This document shows, piece by piece, positions 8,748-17,557 of a stretch of DNA of 64,000 bases. Source of the DNA: Rhizobium oryzicola (GTDB lineage: Bacteria; Pseudomonadota; Alphaproteobacteria; Rhizobiales; Rhizobiaceae). The notes below the pieces were generated by a model. That model was not told the origin of the DNA. It ran no database searches and saw nothing but the letters and a program-made list of their open reading frames with translations. The first letter of the stretch is position 1; each line of letters begins with the position of its first letter. Where the stretch lies: positions 62,001 through 126,000 of the forward strand of contig NZ_JAUKWQ010000004.1 of assembly GCF_030504645.1 (NCBI RefSeq), written 5' to 3'. The position numbers and the translations under genes were made by a program.

Positions 8748-9755
8748 TTAGCGAGATAAAACAGTCGTTGGCTGGCTATTCCCTGAACGTCCAGCGATTG
8801 ACATCGCCACGGCAACTGAAATTGCAATGCGTCCATCCTCTCCATTTGCGAGTGGGCGACTGCCGGTGGTAACCGCTAGATGAAAGTGGCGAACAACCTC
8901 CGTATAAGGATCAATATGCGAAAGCGGAATGGGCTGTTCGCCTGCTGCTGTAATAAGCTTCAGCCCACCGGCTGGTCGGCCGGAAAGGCAATCGCTGGCA
9001 TAAAGGCTGCCTTCGGTTCCATTAATGACGACCTCCGTCCCGCTGCATGGCACGTTGAAGGCATCGAAAGTTTGCGCAACGAGGCCTGAGGGGAATCGCA
9101 TCGTGCTCATGACTGCCTGAGCAACCAAAGACCGTTCGACCGGAACGTCGCTCGTCATAGCGATCACCTCCAGCGGCGTTTCCGAAAGCAGGTATCGCAA
9201 GAGATCGATGTCATGCGTCGCCTTGTCGAAAATAATTCCGCTTCCGGCCTCATCCGTCAAACGCCCTGGGTAAAGATGATGAGGTAGCACTCCGGCGTTT
9301 ACGACCCGGGCAAAAAGCGGTCGGCCGATAGACCCATTTCGAACAAGGGCAGCCATTTCGCGATTAACCGTCGATCCCCGCAGATGGTGGTCTACCGCCA
9401 GAACGACACCCGACTGCCGACAGGCGTCGATCATTTCAGTCGCCTCATCCAGGCTCGTTGCAAGAGGCTTTTCGCACAGCACATGTTTGCCGGCAGAGGC
9501 CGCTGCTATGACATGCTCATAGTGGAGCCTGTTCCTGCTCGAAACATAGACGACATCGCAGGATCGAAAAAACTCGCTGAGATCGGTCATACGACCGGGT
9601 ATGTCGAGGACATCGGCAAAGACAATGGCTCGATCTCGATCAGACGAATAGACCGAGGCGATATAACCATCATTTGCGAGGATCGCGTTGACAAGTCTTT
9701 CCCTGGCGATCGTCGAAGCACCCAGCAACCCCCATCGGATTTGCTTGTTCGGCAT
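8748..9755 (-). CDS. Gfo/Idh/MocA family oxidoreductase, second copy
   Basis: Second dehydrogenase of the family (335 residues from the chosen start). Rossmann start IRWGLLGASTIARERLV, and EKPLATS carries the catalytic Lys. HDIDLLRYLL corresponds to the HDxD-type metal or substrate loop of the C-terminal domain. The ATG at 9755 is preferred because GATGAGG lies 8 bases upstream; ATGs at 9767-9770 also exist. Separated from the operon downstream by 320 bases, so probably its own transcript. Likely acts on a related sugar or inositol-like compound. Confidence 0.88.
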   Translation of the reverse strand: MPNKQIRWGLLGASTIARERLVNAILANDGYIASVYSSDRDRAIVFADVLDIPGRMTDLSEFFRSCDVVYVSSRNRLHYEHVIAAASAGKHVLCEKPLATSLDEATEMIDACRQSGVVLAVDHHLRGSTVNREMAALVRNGSIGRPLFARVVNAGVLPHHLYPGRLTDEAGSGIIFDKATHDIDLLRYLLSETPLEVIAMTSDVPVERSLVAQAVMSTMRFPSGLVAQTFDAFNVPCSGTEVVINGTEGSLYASDCLSGRPAGGLKLITAAGEQPIPLSHIDPYTEVVRHFHLAVTTGSRPLANGEDGRIAISVAVAMSIAGRSGNSQPTTVLSR

Positions 9756-10020
9756 GTAGAGCCTCATCATTGAGTATTAAAACAGGAAGCTCGTTCCATC
9801 TTCGTCAGTCGGTTCCATGAGAATGTTCCAGAGCTTTGGCAGCGTAGCGTCGCAACAGGTGATAGATAAACGAACTTGTAAATTTTGACAACGACATGTC
9901 ATCAGAACATATCCGGATACATTGACCTCGCCTATTCGCCGTCCGAAGGGTCTATAAATCTGTAGAACGCCGGATTTTTTCGCGATTTTAAGCCTCAATC
10001 TCATAAGGACCCGGCGCGAC
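9756..10020. other. Non-coding upstream region between divergent genes
   Basis: Left part of a 405-base gene-free gap between the minus-strand dehydrogenase and the plus-strand kinase operon. It should hold the promoter of the former. I see no gene or strong hairpin here; the structured part begins at 10021. Confidence 0.5.
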
Positions 10021-10086
10021 GGCGTAAAAAACTTTACGCCTCATCATGTAAATAATATTGACTACATGATTTTGAATTTTTATGGT
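10021..10086 (+). promoter_or_regulatory. Promoter with two inverted repeats for the kinase-aldolase operon
   Basis: Two adjacent palindromes precede the operon. GGCGTAAA at 10021-10028 pairs with TTTACGCC at 10033-10040, and ATCATGTA at 10043-10050 pairs with TACATGAT at 10063-10070. TTGACT at 10058-10063 and TATGGT at 10081-10086 are a good -35/-10 pair with 17-base spacing, so the second palindrome overlaps the -35 box. The GntR regulator at the end of the operon is a candidate binder; that link is inferred. Confidence 0.6.
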
Positions 10087-10160
10087 TCGGGCAATGGGAG
10101 GCGCTAGAGACTTGCTGCAAGCAAGGCGTCTCTCCGTTGTTTTCAATCGGGAGGTGCCGG

Positions 10161-11072
10161 GTGAGTTTGAGCAAGCAGCGAATCGTGCATCTGGGGAACG
10201 CGTTTCTCGACACGATCGTCTATCTGCCGACGCTGCCGACGCAGCCGAGCAAGATTCGGGCGCTTGACGTGCTGAAGACCGGCGGTGGGATTGCCGCGAC
10301 AGCAGCCTACACCACCGCACTGCTCGGCGCCGAAACCATCTACTGGGGTCGCCTTGGCAACGATGAAACCGGAGACCAGATCCTGGCGCGCCTTGGAGCA
10401 GTTGGCGTCGATACGAGTTCGGTGCGACGCGTGGATGAAGGCGTCAGCCCGATCGGAACGATCCTTGTGTCTCCGAATGGAGATCGCATGGCGTTTGGCT
10501 TCATCGGACGCGACCTTGGCAACGAGGCAGAATGGCTGCCGTTAAACCAGCTTGCCGGCGTGACCGGCGTCCTTGCCGATTACAGCTGGTGGGAAGGCGC
10601 AGCCGCCGTTTTCGAGGCTGCCCACAGGCGCAATATCGTCAGCGTTCTCGATGCCGATGTTGGCGACATGGACGCTGTCCATAAACTCTTGCACCTTCCC
10701 GACCATGTCGTCTTCTCCGCCGCCTGCCTTCGCAGGCTTTCCGATAGCCACGACATCGAAACCGGTCTGCGCCATGCGCGAAGCCTATGCCGGGGGGTAG
10801 TGGCGGTTACGGATGGCGAGCACGGCTTTTTCTGGCTGGACAACGCGGGCGTCCGCAACGTGCCGGCATTCCCCATCAAGGCCATCGACACCAATGGCGC
10901 CGGCGACATCTTCCATGGTGCCTATACGCTGGGTATTGCCGAAGGTCGCACTGTCGAAGACGCTGCCCGGTTTGCAAGCGCTACCGCCGCGCTGAAATGC
11001 GCGAAAGGCAGCGGCTGGGAAAGCATTCCCGATCGCGGCGCCGTCGAAGATTTTCTCAAGAGGAGTGCGTAA
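10161..11072 (+). CDS. PfkB/ribokinase-family sugar kinase
   Basis: ATP-dependent sugar kinase of 303 residues. The PfkB signature with catalytic Asp is DTNGAGDIFHGAY near residue 240, and the N-terminal GGGIAATAAYTTALLG is the sugar-lid region. The layout around LADYSWWEGA and VVSVLDADV-like text resembles YihV-type sulfofructose kinases, but that is only family likeness. The start is the GTG at 10161, behind GGGAGGTG; the frame extends upstream but without a ribosome site. Its stop shares one base with the aldolase start. Presumably phosphorylates the imported ketose before cleavage. Confidence 0.9.
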   Translation: MSLSKQRIVHLGNAFLDTIVYLPTLPTQPSKIRALDVLKTGGGIAATAAYTTALLGAETIYWGRLGNDETGDQILARLGAVGVDTSSVRRVDEGVSPIGTILVSPNGDRMAFGFIGRDLGNEAEWLPLNQLAGVTGVLADYSWWEGAAAVFEAAHRRNIVSVLDADVGDMDAVHKLLHLPDHVVFSAACLRRLSDSHDIETGLRHARSLCRGVVAVTDGEHGFFWLDNAGVRNVPAFPIKAIDTNGAGDIFHGAYTLGIAEGRTVEDAARFASATAALKCAKGSGWESIPDRGAVEDFLKRSA

Positions 11073-12118
11073 TGAACATTACCCCCGGCAAACTTTGGGG
11101 TCTGCGCCGGCTTGCGGACGAAAGCGGCCGCTTCAAGATGCTGGCGATGGATCAGACCGGTCCGATCGTCAACCCGATCAAGGCCGCCCTCAATGTCGAT
11201 CATGCACCCTACCACCATGTTGCGGCCGTCAAGCGGCTACTTGGCACCTATCTGGCACCGAAGGCTTCTGCGGTGCTGATTGATCCACCGCTTGGTTATT
11301 CGGCCACCATCGACGGCATTTCCTCGCGTAAAGGATTGCTGGTCGCGACGGAATGGGCGACCTGGAAAGTGACGAAGACTGGTCGCAAGTCGGAGAATAT
11401 TCCGGGCTGGAATCCAAGTGTCATCCGCAAGATCGGTGGCGATGGAGTCAAGGTCAATCTCTGGTATCGCGCCGATGTCAGCGCCGACGTGAAGGAACAT
11501 CAACTAACCTATCTCAACAGCGTCAAGAGGGACTGCCAAGAGAACGACATTCCTTTCATCTTGGAATTTCTCGTCTACCCCTTTCCGGACGAGACGCAGG
11601 AAGCCTTCAACGCACGGCGGGTCGAACTTGTTGCTGGCTCGCTTGCAGACAAGGACATCATGAATCCGGATGGCGTGGACCTCTACAAACTCGAACCGCC
11701 GACGGAGACGGTCAATGTACCCGATCCTGATGGTCTTGACGCAGCCCGCATCCAGAAGCGCTTCGATGACATGGCGCAGGGTCTTGGCCGTCCGTGGGTG
11801 TTGCTGAGCGCGGGCTCCACGCCGCAAGACTACGTGCGGCTCCTCACCTATGCCTACCGTGCAGGCGCCAGCGGATACCTTGCTGGTCGCGCGATATGGG
11901 CCAAGGCGTTCTCAAACTTTCCCGATATGGCAGCGATGGAGCGAGCTTTGGCCGATCAGGCGCCTCACATCATGGATGACCTGAACGCGCTGACTGACAA
12001 AATGGCAACCCCGTGGCGCGAGAACCGCAGCTGGCAAGATAATGTCATTACGGCACCGGCGGGCGAAGATTTCGCGCCGCGCTACGCCGATTTTGCAAGA
12101 ACGGGCCTTGTCGTCTGA
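11072..12118 (+). CDS. LacD-type class I aldolase (tagatose-bisphosphate/sulfofructose-phosphate aldolase-like)
   Basis: Schiff-base aldolase of 348 residues in the LacD/YihT group. FKMLAMDQTG near residue 22 is the typical first strand, GDGVKVNLWYR carries a Lys in the second core strand, VDLYKLEPP contains the likely Schiff-base Lys, and WVLLSAGS plus GASGYLAGRAIW are the C-terminal phosphate-binding strands. The ATG overlaps the kinase stop. The ribosome site AGGAG lies within the kinase 3' end. With the kinase it would split a ketose phosphate into two C3 units. The exact substrate is unknown. Confidence 0.87.
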   Translation: MNITPGKLWGLRRLADESGRFKMLAMDQTGPIVNPIKAALNVDHAPYHHVAAVKRLLGTYLAPKASAVLIDPPLGYSATIDGISSRKGLLVATEWATWKVTKTGRKSENIPGWNPSVIRKIGGDGVKVNLWYRADVSADVKEHQLTYLNSVKRDCQENDIPFILEFLVYPFPDETQEAFNARRVELVAGSLADKDIMNPDGVDLYKLEPPTETVNVPDPDGLDAARIQKRFDDMAQGLGRPWVLLSAGSTPQDYVRLLTYAYRAGASGYLAGRAIWAKAFSNFPDMAAMERALADQAPHIMDDLNALTDKMATPWRENRSWQDNVITAPAGEDFAPRYADFARTGLVV

Positions 12119-12142
12119 TCTGCGACTATCTGGAGACGTTTC

Positions 12143-12814
12143 GTGGGATATCTCGATTTTACCGGAGTGCTGTCGCGCAGCGACCTTTTGCTGAAGGGCA
12201 TGCTGCTAACCGCGCAGATTTCGGTCGTATCGATGGTATTTGCACTGATGATCGCCGTTCTGGTGGCTAGTATATGCCTGAGCAGCAGCCGGCTCGTCCG
12301 ACTGCCCGCCCTTGCCTATGTTGAAGCAATCCGTAACACGCCGTTCATCGTGCAGGTTTTCCTAATCTATTTCGGCCTGCCAAGCTTCGGCATCCGGCTC
12401 GATCCGATCATTGCGGCCATTCTCGCCATGTCCATCTATGGCGGGGCATATTGCAGCGAAGTCATCCGCGCCGGCATCCAGAGCATCACCAAGGGACAGA
12501 TCGAGGCCGGCCGTGCCCTTGGCATGTCACCGCTGACCATCTTCCGGTACGTCATTCTCAAGCCGGCCCTTGCTGCGGTTTTTCCATCGCTCGCAGCGCA
12601 GTTCATTCTGCTCCTCCTGTCGTCCAGCGTCGTCTCCGCAATCTCGGTTCCCGAACTGACCGGCATCGGCAATGACATCCAGGGCATCACGCTGCGGAAT
12701 ATGGAAATCTACCTCGTCATCGCTGCCGTTTACGTCATTCTCGTCGCGCTGCTGAAGGGGTCCATGACCGTGCTCGAACGTGTCCTGTTTCCATTCAAGT
12801 TCCTGGGGCGGTAA
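12143..12814 (+). CDS. Polar-amino-acid-type ABC transporter permease
   Basis: HisM/GlnP-family permease of 223 residues with about five membrane segments. The early AYVEAIRNTPFIVQVFLIYFG is the characteristic ExxRxTPxLxQ stretch, and the EAA loop is IEAGRALGMSPLTIFRYVIL. It begins 25 bases after the aldolase and is followed at once by a second permease. This importer class normally carries amino acids or opine-like amines, which is unusual beside a sugar kinase and two aldolases. Confidence 0.92.
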   Translation: MGYLDFTGVLSRSDLLLKGMLLTAQISVVSMVFALMIAVLVASICLSSSRLVRLPALAYVEAIRNTPFIVQVFLIYFGLPSFGIRLDPIIAAILAMSIYGGAYCSEVIRAGIQSITKGQIEAGRALGMSPLTIFRYVILKPALAAVFPSLAAQFILLLLSSSVVSAISVPELTGIGNDIQGITLRNMEIYLVIAAVYVILVALLKGSMTVLERVLFPFKFLGR

Positions 12815-12815
12815 G

Positions 12816-13460
12816 ATGTTTCAGCAATTCAGCCTCACCCATGTCCAGTTCATGCTCACCGGTCTCGGCTGGACGATCGGCCTTGCAATGATTGCGTTGA
12901 TAGGCGGCTCGATTGCGGGATCGGCCATCGCTCTGATGCGTGTGTCGGTCAACCCCGTCATCAGCCGGCTGGCACAGTTCTACATTTTCGTCGTGCAAGG
13001 TACGCCGCTGCTGGTAACACTGTTCATCGCTTATTTCGGCGCCACGTATCTCGGCATTTCCGTTCAGCCGATCGTGGCGATCGCCGTCGCTTTTTCCTTC
13101 TATGCCGCAGCATTCCTGGGAGATATCTGGCGTGGTGCCATCCAATCGGTGCCGAAGGGACAGCGGGAGGGTGCCCATGCGCTCGGACTCGGCCGTGCCG
13201 ACACCTTAATCCACATTATCGTGCCTCAAGCGGTCCGCATCGCCATTCCGCCGACTGTCGGCTTCTTCGTGCAGCTTATCAAGAACACCTCGCTTGCGTC
13301 GGTGGTCGGCATTGTCGAGCTGACCCGTACGGCGCAGATCGTCAGCAATGCCACGTTCAAGCCCCTCGAAGTCTACATGACTGCCGCGGCCTTCTATTTC
13401 CTTGTCTGTTTTCCGCTGACCCTCGTCAGCCGCGGCCTAGAGAAACGCCTAAAATCATAA
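12816..13460 (+). CDS. Polar-amino-acid-type ABC transporter permease
   Basis: Second HisQ/M-type permease, 214 residues from the ATG at 12816, which lies directly after the first permease stop. It shows FYIFVVQGTPLLVTLFIAYFG and the EAA loop REGAHALGLGRADTLIHIIV. About five membrane segments. It forms a heterodimer with the preceding gene product. An upstream ATG in the previous gene would give a longer frame but lacks support. Confidence 0.92.
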   Translation: MFQQFSLTHVQFMLTGLGWTIGLAMIALIGGSIAGSAIALMRVSVNPVISRLAQFYIFVVQGTPLLVTLFIAYFGATYLGISVQPIVAIAVAFSFYAAAFLGDIWRGAIQSVPKGQREGAHALGLGRADTLIHIIVPQAVRIAIPPTVGFFVQLIKNTSLASVVGIVELTRTAQIVSNATFKPLEVYMTAAAFYFLVCFPLTLVSRGLEKRLKS

Positions 13461-13482
13461 CATCGTAAAGGAGGAGAATACG

Positions 13483-14277
13483 ATGCTCGCATTCATCAGG
13501 AGGACCGTCGTCGGCGTAATCGCCGCAGCGTGCCTTTCATCCGTCGCCCTCGCACAGCAGACGACGAATACGTTCGACGAAATCATCAAGCGGGGCAAAA
13601 TCATCGTCGGGATCTCGTTGTCGACACCACCCTACGGCATGACCGACGCCAACATGAAGCCGTCCGGATTCGACGTTGCGGTCGCAAACCTCATCGCCCG
13701 TGATCTTGGGGTAAAGCTGGAAATTGTCGACCAGGTTTCGCAAGCCCGTATTCCCAACCTGACGACCGGCAAGGTTGACATCGTCATCTCGTCGCTCGGC
13801 ATCACGGCCGAGCGCGCGAAGGCGATCATGTACACCAATTCGATCTATGTCGACGAACAGATGATCATCGCGCCGACCGCCTCCAAGCTCGACAATCTCG
13901 AAGCACTCGTTGGGAAGCGCGTCGGCGTGACCCGCGCCAGCACCAACGACACGATCATCACCCAGAAGGCCGTGCAGGGAACGAACATTCAGCGCTTCGA
14001 AGATGACGCCTCTACCAATCAGGCACTGTTCACGGGCCAGGTCGATGCCATCGTCTCCGGTGTTGCGGCTGCCAACGCCATAAACGCACAGACGGACAAG
14101 TTCGCGCGCAAATTTGCCGTGCGTCAATCGCCAATGGGGATTGGCGTTCGCCGTGGCGATTATGATCTGCACCAGTGGCTCAATACCGAAATCATGATGC
14201 TGTGGAGTGGTGGCGAATTGCAGGCAGCACAGAAGCAATGGCTGGGCATCGTCAACGAAGACGTTCCGCGCTTCTGA
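13483..14277 (+). CDS. Periplasmic solute-binding protein, family 3
   Basis: Binding protein of 264 residues for the linked importer. Signal peptide at residues 1-24, with a likely cut after ALA before QQ. IKRGKIIVGISLSTPPYG and GFDVAVANLIARDLGVKL are the family-3 opening, and the type II fold continues with TERAKAIMYTNS-like text. AAGGAGGAG precedes the ATG. A strong hairpin follows the stop. Ligand unknown; family members bind amino acids, opines and related charged solutes. Confidence 0.92.
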   Translation: MLAFIRRTVVGVIAAACLSSVALAQQTTNTFDEIIKRGKIIVGISLSTPPYGMTDANMKPSGFDVAVANLIARDLGVKLEIVDQVSQARIPNLTTGKVDIVISSLGITAERAKAIMYTNSIYVDEQMIIAPTASKLDNLEALVGKRVGVTRASTNDTIITQKAVQGTNIQRFEDDASTNQALFTGQVDAIVSGVAAANAINAQTDKFARKFAVRQSPMGIGVRRGDYDLHQWLNTEIMMLWSGGELQAAQKQWLGIVNEDVPRF

Positions 14278-14286
14278 CTTCATCAG

Positions 14287-14309
14287 GGCCTGCAGCCGGG
14301 CTGCAGGCC
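14287..14309 (+). terminator. Intercistronic GC-rich hairpin after binding-protein gene
   Basis: A perfect 9-bp stem, GGCCTGCAG/CTGCAGGCC, with a 5-base loop lies 10 bases after the binding-protein stop. No U-run follows, so it is more likely a transcript-stabilising or partial-attenuation hairpin, giving more binding protein than downstream products, than a full terminator. Confidence 0.6.
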
Positions 14310-14331
14310 ATTTCACGAGAAAGCTCCCGAT

Positions 14332-15354
14332 ATGCCTAGAATTACGCTCAGACAATTGCTCGACCACGCCGCCGAATACCAGTACGGCGTGCCCGCCTTC
14401 AGTGTCACCTGTATGGAACAGATGCTAGCGGTCATGAATGCCGCGCGCGCTGTCGATGCGCCGGTCATTCTCCAAGTCGGCACCAAGGCCCGAGCCTATG
14501 CGGGCGATATCATGATCGAACACCTGTTCGCCGCACTCGAAACGATTTATCCAGATATTCCGATGGTCATTCATCAAGATCACGGGAATAGCGAAGCGAC
14601 CTGCGCGACTGCTCTGCAGCACAAGTTCACATCCGTGATGATGGATGGTTCTCTGCTTGAAGATGCTAAGACGCCTTCCGATTACGACTATAATGCACGT
14701 GTCACTTCCCGCGTCTCTGAAATCGCGCATTATATGGGGGCTTCGGTAGAAGGGGAGATCGGTGTTCTGGGTAAACTCCAATCGCGCACCGATGAGCGCA
14801 TGCTGACCGATCCGGATGAGGCGGTGAAGTTCGTCAGGCAAACCAAGGTCGACGCGCTTGCCATCGCCATGGGCACCTCGCATGGCGCCTACAAGTTCAG
14901 CCGCAAGCCCGATGGCGAAGTTCTCGCCATGGATCGGCTGGAAGAAATCCACCGTCGCCTGCCCGACACCCATCTCGTCATGCACGGCTCCTCCTCGGTT
15001 CCGCAAGAACTGCAGGACATCATGAACAAATACGGCGCCGACATCAAACAGACCTGGGGCGTGCCGATCGAGGAGATTCAGCGCGGCATCAAACACGGCG
15101 TCCGCAAGATCAACATCGACACCGACAACCGGATGGCTCTGGTTGGCCAGATTCGCCGTGTAATGCACGAAGACCCCAAGGAATTCGACATTCGCAACAT
15201 GATGAAGCCCGGGATGGATGCCATCACCAAGCTGTGCAAGCAGCGGCTAGAAGAATTCGGCACGGCCGGCCATGCCGGAAAGATCAAGGTCATCCGCATG
15301 GCGGACATGGCTCGCCGCTATGCGTCTGGCGAACTCGACCCGAAGATCGTCTGA
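14332..15354 (+). CDS. Class II fructose-bisphosphate aldolase family protein
   Basis: Zinc-dependent aldolase of 340 residues. GVPAFSVTCMEQM near the N-terminus, VIHQDHGNSEATC with the metal-site and catalytic Asp-His, and ASVEGEIGVLG with the metal-ligand Glu are all visible, as is LVMHGSSSVP with a metal His. Linked to the kinase and the LacD-type aldolase. Two unrelated aldolases in one operon suggest either two cleavage steps or a bisphosphate and a monophosphate substrate. Follows the hairpin at 14287. Confidence 0.92.
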   Translation: MPRITLRQLLDHAAEYQYGVPAFSVTCMEQMLAVMNAARAVDAPVILQVGTKARAYAGDIMIEHLFAALETIYPDIPMVIHQDHGNSEATCATALQHKFTSVMMDGSLLEDAKTPSDYDYNARVTSRVSEIAHYMGASVEGEIGVLGKLQSRTDERMLTDPDEAVKFVRQTKVDALAIAMGTSHGAYKFSRKPDGEVLAMDRLEEIHRRLPDTHLVMHGSSSVPQELQDIMNKYGADIKQTWGVPIEEIQRGIKHGVRKINIDTDNRMALVGQIRRVMHEDPKEFDIRNMMKPGMDAITKLCKQRLEEFGTAGHAGKIKVIRMADMARRYASGELDPKIV

Positions 15355-15372
15355 CCGTATGAGGACAAGAGC

Positions 15373-16137
15373 ATGAACGTGGATCACTCGAATGGAAACT
15401 CAGGCGGTGCGGTCGTGCAGGCAAAGCAGGTTTCGAAATTCTTTGGTGCCTTCCAAGCCCTGAAAACGATCGACATGACCGTCACCCGAGGCGAGACAAT
15501 TGTCATCTGCGGACCATCCGGTTCGGGCAAGTCAACCTTGATCCGTTGTCTCAATGCGCTGGAGCCATATCAGTCCGGCGCGCTCCGCGTCTGCGGAGTT
15601 GATGTGACGGATGCACGTCCCTCGATCGATGCTGTGCGGCGGCGGACCGGCATGGTGTTCCAGAACTTCAATCTCTTCCCGCATATGACGGTGCTGGAAA
15701 ACTGCATGATTGCACCAATGAAGGTCAAGGGCGTTTCACGGGAGGAGGCCCGCGCAATAGCGCAGCGTTTTCTCGAAAGGGTTCGGATTCCGGAACAGGC
15801 CGGGAAATATCCGGCCCAGCTCTCCGGCGGGCAGCAGCAACGGGTTGCCATTGCACGAGCGCTGTCCATGAGCCCGGAACTGATGTTGTTTGATGAGCCG
15901 ACCTCCGCGCTGGATCCCGAAATGGTCCGCGAAGTGCTCGATACAATGGTCGAACTTGCCAAGGAGGGCGGCACGATGATCTGCGTGACGCACGAGATGC
16001 ATTTCGCACGTCAGGTTGCCGATCGCATTATTTTCATGGATGCCGGCGCGATTGTCGAAACCGGTAAGCCGGACCAGTTCTTCGCCAATCCGAAGACGGC
16101 CAGAGCGCAGGAATTCCTGGCTCAGATCCTGCACTGA
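15373..16137 (+). CDS. Polar-amino-acid-type ABC transporter ATPase
   Basis: GlnQ/HisP-family ATPase of 254 residues. Walker A GPSGSGKST at about residues 42-50, Q-loop MVFQNFNLFPHMTV, signature LSGGQQQRVAIARAL, Walker B LMLFDEPTSALDPE and the H-loop in CVTHEM are all intact. Last gene of the operon, 18 bases after the aldolase. Energises the two permeases at 12143-13460. Confidence 0.94.
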   Translation: MNVDHSNGNSGGAVVQAKQVSKFFGAFQALKTIDMTVTRGETIVICGPSGSGKSTLIRCLNALEPYQSGALRVCGVDVTDARPSIDAVRRRTGMVFQNFNLFPHMTVLENCMIAPMKVKGVSREEARAIAQRFLERVRIPEQAGKYPAQLSGGQQQRVAIARALSMSPELMLFDEPTSALDPEMVREVLDTMVELAKEGGTMICVTHEMHFARQVADRIIFMDAGAIVETGKPDQFFANPKTARAQEFLAQILH

Positions 16138-16171
16138 TAGGACAAGGTGGGCGGCACTCTTGACACCCAAC

Positions 16172-16927
16172 TTATTCGTCGTGCTTTAACCTGCCGGCAT
16201 GTAGACGCCCTGCCTCCAGATGCTGCGCATCGAGGATCGCTGCGCGCGCCTGAAGCAGATGATATTTCATATAGCTCGCAGCGGAATCGCTATCCTCGAT
16301 ACTGATCGCATTGAAGATCCGAGTGTGCTCTTCCACCACCCGCAATCGTCGAGCCGGGGCTCGTTCCCTTGCAAGCTCCAGTCCAATATTCATTGTTTCC
16401 AGGACGGGTCTCCGGAGATCCCTTAGCAACGCAGGAAAATATTCATTGCCTGCAGCAATCGCGATCGCGTCGTGAAAGGCGATGTCCTGAAACTGCCCTA
16501 GCTCTCCCCGCGCGATCGCCTCGTTCAGGTCGTCTATCGTCTGGCGGATGGCCTCAAGATGCGCTCGTGAGCGTCGCAGAGCGGCGAGCCGCGCGGCCTC
16601 GACTTCAATGACGATTCTTGGCTCGAACGAACGTACATAACTGGAAAGGCTAGCGGCATCGGCCAGTTCCGTCAGCCTCGTAGACGGCTTGGTAGACACG
16701 AAAGTGCCGATGCCCCGCCGCGACTGGACGAGACCATCCGTCGAGAGCCGTAATAGCGCCTCGCGAACGACCGGCCTCGACACGTCAAAGGCTAGCGAAA
16801 GCTCTGCCTCGGAAGGTAGCTTGTCCCCTTCGGTGAATTTGCCGGATGTGATTTCAGACAGAATCTGCCCGTAGACTGTATCGGCAAGTTTCTCTTTTCG
16901 GGCGGGCGTTACGGTGATTTGTGACAT
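16172..16927 (-). CDS. GntR-family transcriptional regulator, FadR subfamily
   Basis: Regulator of 251 residues. An N-terminal winged helix (DKLPSEAELSLAFDVSRPVVREALLRL, split here as a short motif list: PSEAEL and SRPVVREAL) is followed by a helical FCD ligand domain from about residue 95. FHDAIAIAAGN carries residues typical of the FCD metal site. Convergent with the transport operon, so its job is probably to control that operon through the palindromes near 10021-10070; this is inferred from position. Confidence 0.88.
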   Translation of the reverse strand: MSQITVTPARKEKLADTVYGQILSEITSGKFTEGDKLPSEAELSLAFDVSRPVVREALLRLSTDGLVQSRRGIGTFVSTKPSTRLTELADAASLSSYVRSFEPRIVIEVEAARLAALRRSRAHLEAIRQTIDDLNEAIARGELGQFQDIAFHDAIAIAAGNEYFPALLRDLRRPVLETMNIGLELARERAPARRLRVVEEHTRIFNAISIEDSDSAASYMKYHLLQARAAILDAQHLEAGRLHAGRLKHDE

Positions 16928-17049
16928 ACCCCACCTTAGCCGAGTTCTTTAACCGACGAAACGCCTTGATGTGATGAAGGTTTCCCGATGGCTTAAGCTG
17001 TTCCCTTGAACCGCCGACCACGCCAAAGATCCGCTATGCGTTCAGAACA
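16928..17049. other. Upstream region of the GntR gene
   Basis: First part of a 630-base stretch without an intact gene. It should hold the GntR promoter; no clear palindrome was found. The rest of the stretch consists of transposase debris (next two entries). Confidence 0.4.
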
Positions 17050-17245
17050 ACCATGACAGATGGGCCATGCTGCGTGCAGGACAAGCGTAGAGCATGTCGC
17101 ATTTATTGAGCCTGACCAGCCGGAGAGAGATCCGGAAATGCCGGGCGACTTCCCGATCACTGTTGCCTTCATTCACAAAACGCAACCACACGCTCATGCA
17201 ACTCCATCGGATGCGGCTTGCCCGTGGCGCTTCTCCTTCCATGGG
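17050..17245 (-). pseudogene. IS630-family transposase N-terminal remnant, frameshifted
   Basis: Read on the minus strand, one frame gives GKPHPMELHERVVAF and then a stop; the next frame continues with VNEGNSDREVARHFRIS. Joined, they match the N-terminal helix-turn-helix of IS630-type transposases. No catalytic domain is present. It is a decayed fragment, marking past mobile-element activity at the left edge of the secretion island. Confidence 0.65.
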
Positions 17246-17322
17246 CACAGTCAATCACAGATCAACCAAACTCACCGAAACCAACATATCACGACGATCA
17301 ACGCCGATGACCGGATGATTGG

Positions 17323-17505
17323 CAGACCGCGACCAGCTATGGCAAACGGTCCGTGATCGAAACGGCGATCGGTCGTTACAAGCCAATTATCGGCCGTCGA
17401 CTGCGGGCACGCTCATTTGCCGCACAGCAGACGGAAGTCGCCCTCGGCTGTTTCATCCTGAATAGAATATGCACGCCCGAAATCCGTCCGCTCCAGAAAA
17501 GCTAC
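17323..17505 (+). pseudogene. IS5-like transposase C-terminal remnant
   Basis: The plus-strand frame reads SYGKRSVIETAIGRYK and then RLRARSFAAQQTEVA and LNRI, the conserved end of rhizobial IS4/IS5-type transposases, here without the upstream catalytic domain. It lies between the IS630 fragment and the first secretion gene, so two different elements have decayed at this boundary. Confidence 0.7.
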
Positions 17506-17557
17506 CGGATAGCCAACGTTTCAAAGGCGGAAATCCGTTCTCCCAACGATCCGCGGA

